Shown piece by piece: positions 60,293 through 64,000 of a stretch of DNA of 64,000 bases. Made by a program: the position numbers and the translations under genes. Numbering within the stretch: the stretch's first letter is position 1; every line of letters begins with the position of its first letter. The notes beneath the pieces are model-generated. The model did no database searches, was not told the origin of the DNA, and saw nothing but the letters and a program-made list of their open reading frames with translations. Source of the stretch: Steromphala cineraria (taxonomy: Eukaryota; Mollusca; Gastropoda; Trochida; Trochidae); NCBI GenBank assembly GCA_916613615.1, contig OU744725.1, forward strand, positions 55,803,075-55,867,074, given 5' to 3'.

Positions 60293-60420
60293 TTAGTCTG
60301 ACGCCAATAAACACAACACTCTATCATCAATAGTGTATATGCGAGGACAGTTGTCTCTTCGTGAACATGGAGAAGCAATAACAGCAATGTACAAACATGT
60401 AGAGTTTTAGTTTGTTGATT
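60293..60420 (+). repeat. Dispersed block L, copy 3
   Basis: AGTCTGACGCCAATAAACAC, then TGCGAGGACAGTTGTCTC and TGAACATGGAGAAGCAAT. Confidence 0.55.
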
Positions 60421-60485
60421 TCTTCATCGAGCCAGCAATATTTGTTTCGAATATATGATTTTAAATGAACAGGTATGATAACCCT

Positions 60486-60831
60486 CATTCTCTCCCCACA
60501 GAGGCAGATCAATTCTTGTTGATTTAGCCTCTGTTATATTACGCCGAGTTGGTGGGATAGAATGGGAGATGCCTCATTGGAGGCAATCACAGTTAGATGT
60601 GCAATCAGCGACGCTGTTCCTAAATCATCGTTTTGGCTACTGAATCAAGGCAAAAGCATTGTGATATGAACCACCCTATCCATGCGAGAAGCGTTGTCAT
60701 TTGCTAAAGTATCAAATGTATTGTGATAAAGTTTTTTCCGCCAAGGGAAACTGCCGGAACCCACGGATTTCGGCGTAATAGAACAGAGGCTAAATCAACA
60801 TGACTTGATCTGCCTCTGTGGGGAGAGAATG
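60486..60831 (-). mobile_element. Family B MITE, copy 10
   Basis: Full-length reverse copy with a perfect 9-bp direct repeat, GATAACCCT (60477-60485 and 60832-60840). Confidence 0.94.
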
Positions 60832-60851
60832 GATAACCCTAATTTAAGAAA

Positions 60852-61490
60852 TTATTTATTATATGCTTAGTGGCGAGAGGTTTCTGAGTTCTACAAAAGT
60901 GATCCCGCCACTGCGTGTGATATCACCTGTCCATGTCATGAAAATATCACAGAAGGGATGACGTCATGTGTACAAAGGTTTGACGTCACATCTACAACCA
61001 ACGCGTCGTTATCGCCGTTGCTATTTATAAGTTACGATGCAACAGTGGTATGACGTCGCAAGAAAGCTCTCGAGTCAAGATGTTTGGACGTAAATCACCC
61101 CAGTTCGACGACAAAGGCATATGTTATACAGAATAACCGGCTTTATACCCCACTCCCGGCCTCGTTGCTATGGTTTCCTTGGTTCTAACTGTAGGTGTAT
61201 TGACGGATACACCTCTCCTTTCTATGTCGTAACTGTAGGTTATCCACTGATACACCTCTAGTTTTCTAATACACCCATTTTTTATTGTTAATCTACACTT
61301 ATTTAGGAGAAGAGATCTTCAACGTTGACAAATAAACGGACTTGTAAAATTAAGAAGTTAGTTTATGTTTTTAACCGCAGTTCCACGATTCAAACAGGAG
61401 GTTATTGAGCAATACACAAAGGGAAGTGTGGGTATGTCTAAAACTTATCCAATCACTCGTTGAGAGATAAGTGATATCACACTGAATACA
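60852..61490. mobile_element. Family H palindromic element, copy 3
   Basis: 60852-61140 aligns with the reverse complement of 52907-53182, from TTATTATATGC to ACAGAATA. It has TGACGTCA at 60959 and 60981 and TGACGTCG at 61051. The hairpin part is interrupted after TTTATACCCC by about 290 bp and resumes at CTCGTTGAGAGATAAGTG near 61458. The interrupting sequence contains two imperfect repeats of AACTGTAGGT and GATACACCTCT. Confidence 0.75.
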
Positions 61491-61687
61491 AAATACATCC
61501 TCTATTTACTCACTCTAAAAACTAACCTTAATTCTATATTTAAAAAAATAATTTTAAATTAAGCAAAGCAAGATGTTGAGAATCATAATTTTGCCCATAT
61601 TTGAAACACAGAGAAAATCCCTTAGGACAAAATCTAATATACGTGTCAGCATTTTCTATCTGTGTCACTCTCTGACATTATCTTCCA

Positions 61688-61780
61688 ATTAGGATGGCGT
61701 GAATTAGCACAATACTCCATCATCAATTTAGAACTGTGAGGACAGTTTTCCCTTTAGGAACATGGTGAGGAAATTGTATC
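61688..61780 (+). repeat. Dispersed block L, copy 4
   Basis: GAATTAGCACAATACTCCAT, then TGTGAGGACAGTTTTCCCTT and GGAACATGGTGAGGAA. It abuts element Q. Confidence 0.55.
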
Positions 61781-61785
61781 ATATA

Positions 61786-62357
61786 CAGCTGCGTACTACA
61801 AGTTTGTTCACTTACTAGTGTATCTTAGTGCAAATTTCATGTTATTGAGGTTTCACTTTGAAGCAAATCATATAATTCTAGCAGCGCTTACAAAAAATTC
61901 CCAATGGTCCATATGTAAAGTAACTATCCTCAAGTCATTTTATTGTATTGTCTCTCACTGGTGCCGAATTTCGATTGCCGATTGGGGTCATATTTTTGAA
62001 TTTCCGAATTTCTTAATTTTCGATAAAAAATATTCCATTTAGACTCCCTGAAAGAAAAATCAACACCATGAAATTGTCTTAATGCAAAGGATCAAATACG
62101 TCTTAACCCTAAAACTAGCGATTACTTAGGATTTTGTAGAGAAAAAAACAAAATAGTTTTTTCGAAATTTTGACCCCTGATCATTTCAATGACTTGCAGA
62201 ATTTGTTGCGGTTAACTGTGATGTATTACTTATGTTATTAAATTTCAACGTGATCTATTTCGTTTTTGCATTGCTGGACTGTACAAGGACATTACAAAAT
62301 ACATGGCATTTGCACTTGAATACGCAAGTAAGTGAACAAACTTAAGGTACGCAGCTG
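61786..62357. mobile_element. 572-bp element Q with terminal inverted repeats and TA duplication
   Basis: The left end CAGCTGCGTAC and AAGTTTGTTCACTTACT is inverted at the right end (AGTAAGTGAACAAACTT, GTACGCAGCTG), giving about 31-bp inverted repeats. TA dinucleotides lie at 61784-61785 and 62358-62359, as in Tc1/mariner-type insertions. It has no transposase. A 74-codon plus frame (61818-62042) inside has no recognised domain. Likely a non-autonomous element. Confidence 0.8.
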
Positions 62358-62359
62358 TA

Positions 62360-64000
62360 CAATATGAATAATAAAAACCAACATGGAAACATAATTTGTT
62401 TAAAAATAATTATATTTACATTTTTCATGAACAACCATGATAGCTCTTATATCGTTCCATAAATCAATGAATGAATATCCATATTAGAAAACGAGAAATG
62501 TGGTTATCTGTTACATTTATAATGTTAACAAGAATCCCGTTCAGTTCTTGCAAGAAAAGATGCATACAAATATACTCTCATCGGTCAAAAAGATTGATTT
62601 TCTTGTCATGTATGTATATGAATATTATATAAATATTTATATAGCGCGCATATCCATCCACTCGTGGTTGCTCAAGGCGCTTACATGTAGTAAAAATAAT
62701 TTTGCTGCTTAAAAGTCTTTTCATTTTTACATCATTTATGTAACTGTCTTATTTATTAATTGCAGAAAACAATCTTATCACTTATGTAACTGATTTATGT
62801 ATTTTCGAAAACTTCGGAAAGTTTAAACAGTGGGGTAATTTACCAAGTACCTGATGGACATAGATGAAAGCAAGTGTGTTAAGCGATCGATGTTATTTGT
62901 GAAAAGGTTATACATTATCTCCCTGTCAACATTTGACATTTAAGTACAAAGTTTGCGGTTTTGTTGAAATCGGTGGAGCCAAAGATGTTGCCAATAAAAT
63001 CCCTTTCTTTGACACATCATTGACGTAGGACATCATACAACATGCATAAACTACATATTAAACTTTCTTGTTTCGCCCGGTTGAGTAAATTTAAGAACGT
63101 TTGCGTTTTTCAGAGACATTAAACAACAAGAAACCTCATTATTTGTCCCATGTTAATTGGTAAATGTGTACAGAAAACATTGGCAACTTCAAAAAAACAC
63201 CAAAAAACGTTTTCATCGGTCCTCTAATAACAAAGATATCGCCCTTCAAAGTGTGCAAATTTTAGGCTTCTCAATTTGACAGTCTGAAAAGGGATTCTAC
63301 CGGATGAACGATATTGCCTTTACTGCGCATGTGAGAAAGGGCGATGTGATGTGGCAGGTTATGATTGGCTGAGAGAAGTTTTACAGATTGTGTATTATTA
63401 CATCATATACAGAACGGAAATGGGCCTAATCAATGTAAATATAACAGACAATGGCGGTCAATAAACAGAATAAACATGCTTAGCACGATTTAGAAGCTTC
63501 ATCTGTCCGGCAATAAAACAGAGTAGTAATTAAACAGTTATGGCACATCGTAACTGATTGTGTAATTACAGTTCTAGGGAGTCGCGCTTGGGATATTTCA
63601 CACTCTTTGACAATGTTGTTACAAGAATTAGGGGATGTTGTTTTAGAGATCAAGCATGTCTGCTCATCTATGACACGCCCAGTTGTCAAAGCACTAGTCA
63701 TCCATTGGTCAACAATAAGACAAACTAGATCCAATCAAAAATTAAACATTTAGAATTTATCATATGCATTGCATCTGTCTTGAGATGAACACATTCAGTA
63801 CAGTCACATGAGATGGAGTATTTTGCGTTAACAGTGACTTCAATAAGGTAGGCTTTGGTCACATGATTTGTAAACTAATCTTTGTGCATTCAAACTTATA
63901 TGTATACATATTTGTTATTTCAGGCAGTTGTTTGCGTTAGAAGTTTACAAATATTTAAAATTTAAAATAACATTATCTCAAACAAAGATATAGAATGGTA
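62360..64000. other. Intergenic to window end, one short repeat motif
   Basis: 62625-62690 (TTTATATAGCGCGCAT, TCCATCCACTCGTGGTTGC, TCAAGGCGCTTACA) resembles a motif I recall as dispersed in several marine invertebrate genomes. An 84-codon minus frame (63480-63734) starts in ordinary sequence and has no recognised domain. No gene called. Confidence 0.4.

Overview
The window looks like AT-rich nuclear DNA of a marine invertebrate, most probably a mollusc. Three things point there. It has one animal-type ion-channel gene in 64 kb. Short non-autonomous transposons and minisatellites dominate it. One retroposon tail (9396-9602) has the GC-rich stem sequence and penta-nucleotide tail that I associate with molluscan LINE/SINE 3' ends. 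There are no bacterial features: no operons, no Shine-Dalgarno-led frames, no dense coding. The taxon is inference; no species can be named.

The only convincing intact protein gene is a small-conductance calcium-activated potassium channel (SK/KCNN family), an uninterrupted reading frame on the minus strand at 26497-27882. It has six membrane segments, a GYGD filter and a calmodulin-binding domain. Other coding traces are broken transposon genes: a Tc1-like element with a deleted core (39853-41040), a LINE reverse-transcriptase C-terminus (47872-48202), a DDE-transposase tail (about 50039-50119), and an unrecognised reading frame (49253-49594, minus) whose last residues recur at 48293-48400.

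The rest is repeats. Family A is a ~360 bp MITE-like element with termini TTAAAGGGGCAGTAGCACG. It has 16 recognisable copies or fragments, counting both halves of one fused copy, spread over the whole window. Family B is a ~345 bp element beginning CATTCTCTCCCCACAGAGGC and flanked by 9-bp target duplications (perfect in four copies); it has ten copies or fragments plus divergent relatives. Family H comprises four divergent palindromic elements; three carry clusters of TGACGTCA-type sites and the fourth has one. Smaller families (C, D, E, F, J, K, L, M, N, O, P, Q) are hairpins or low-copy dispersed blocks.

Layout: 1-16 kb holds MITEs, hairpins and low-copy duplicated blocks. 16-26 kb holds family A copies plus tandem duplications and a ~110-bp array. 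26-28 kb holds the SK gene. 28-44 kb holds family A/B copies, a 55-bp array, microsatellites and the Tc1 relic. 44-55 kb holds 19-bp, 39-bp and 57-bp minisatellites and a nested transposon stack. 55-64 kb holds further MITEs, a TA-flanked 572-bp element and repeated L blocks. No functional pathway links these elements; the SK channel acts alone here.
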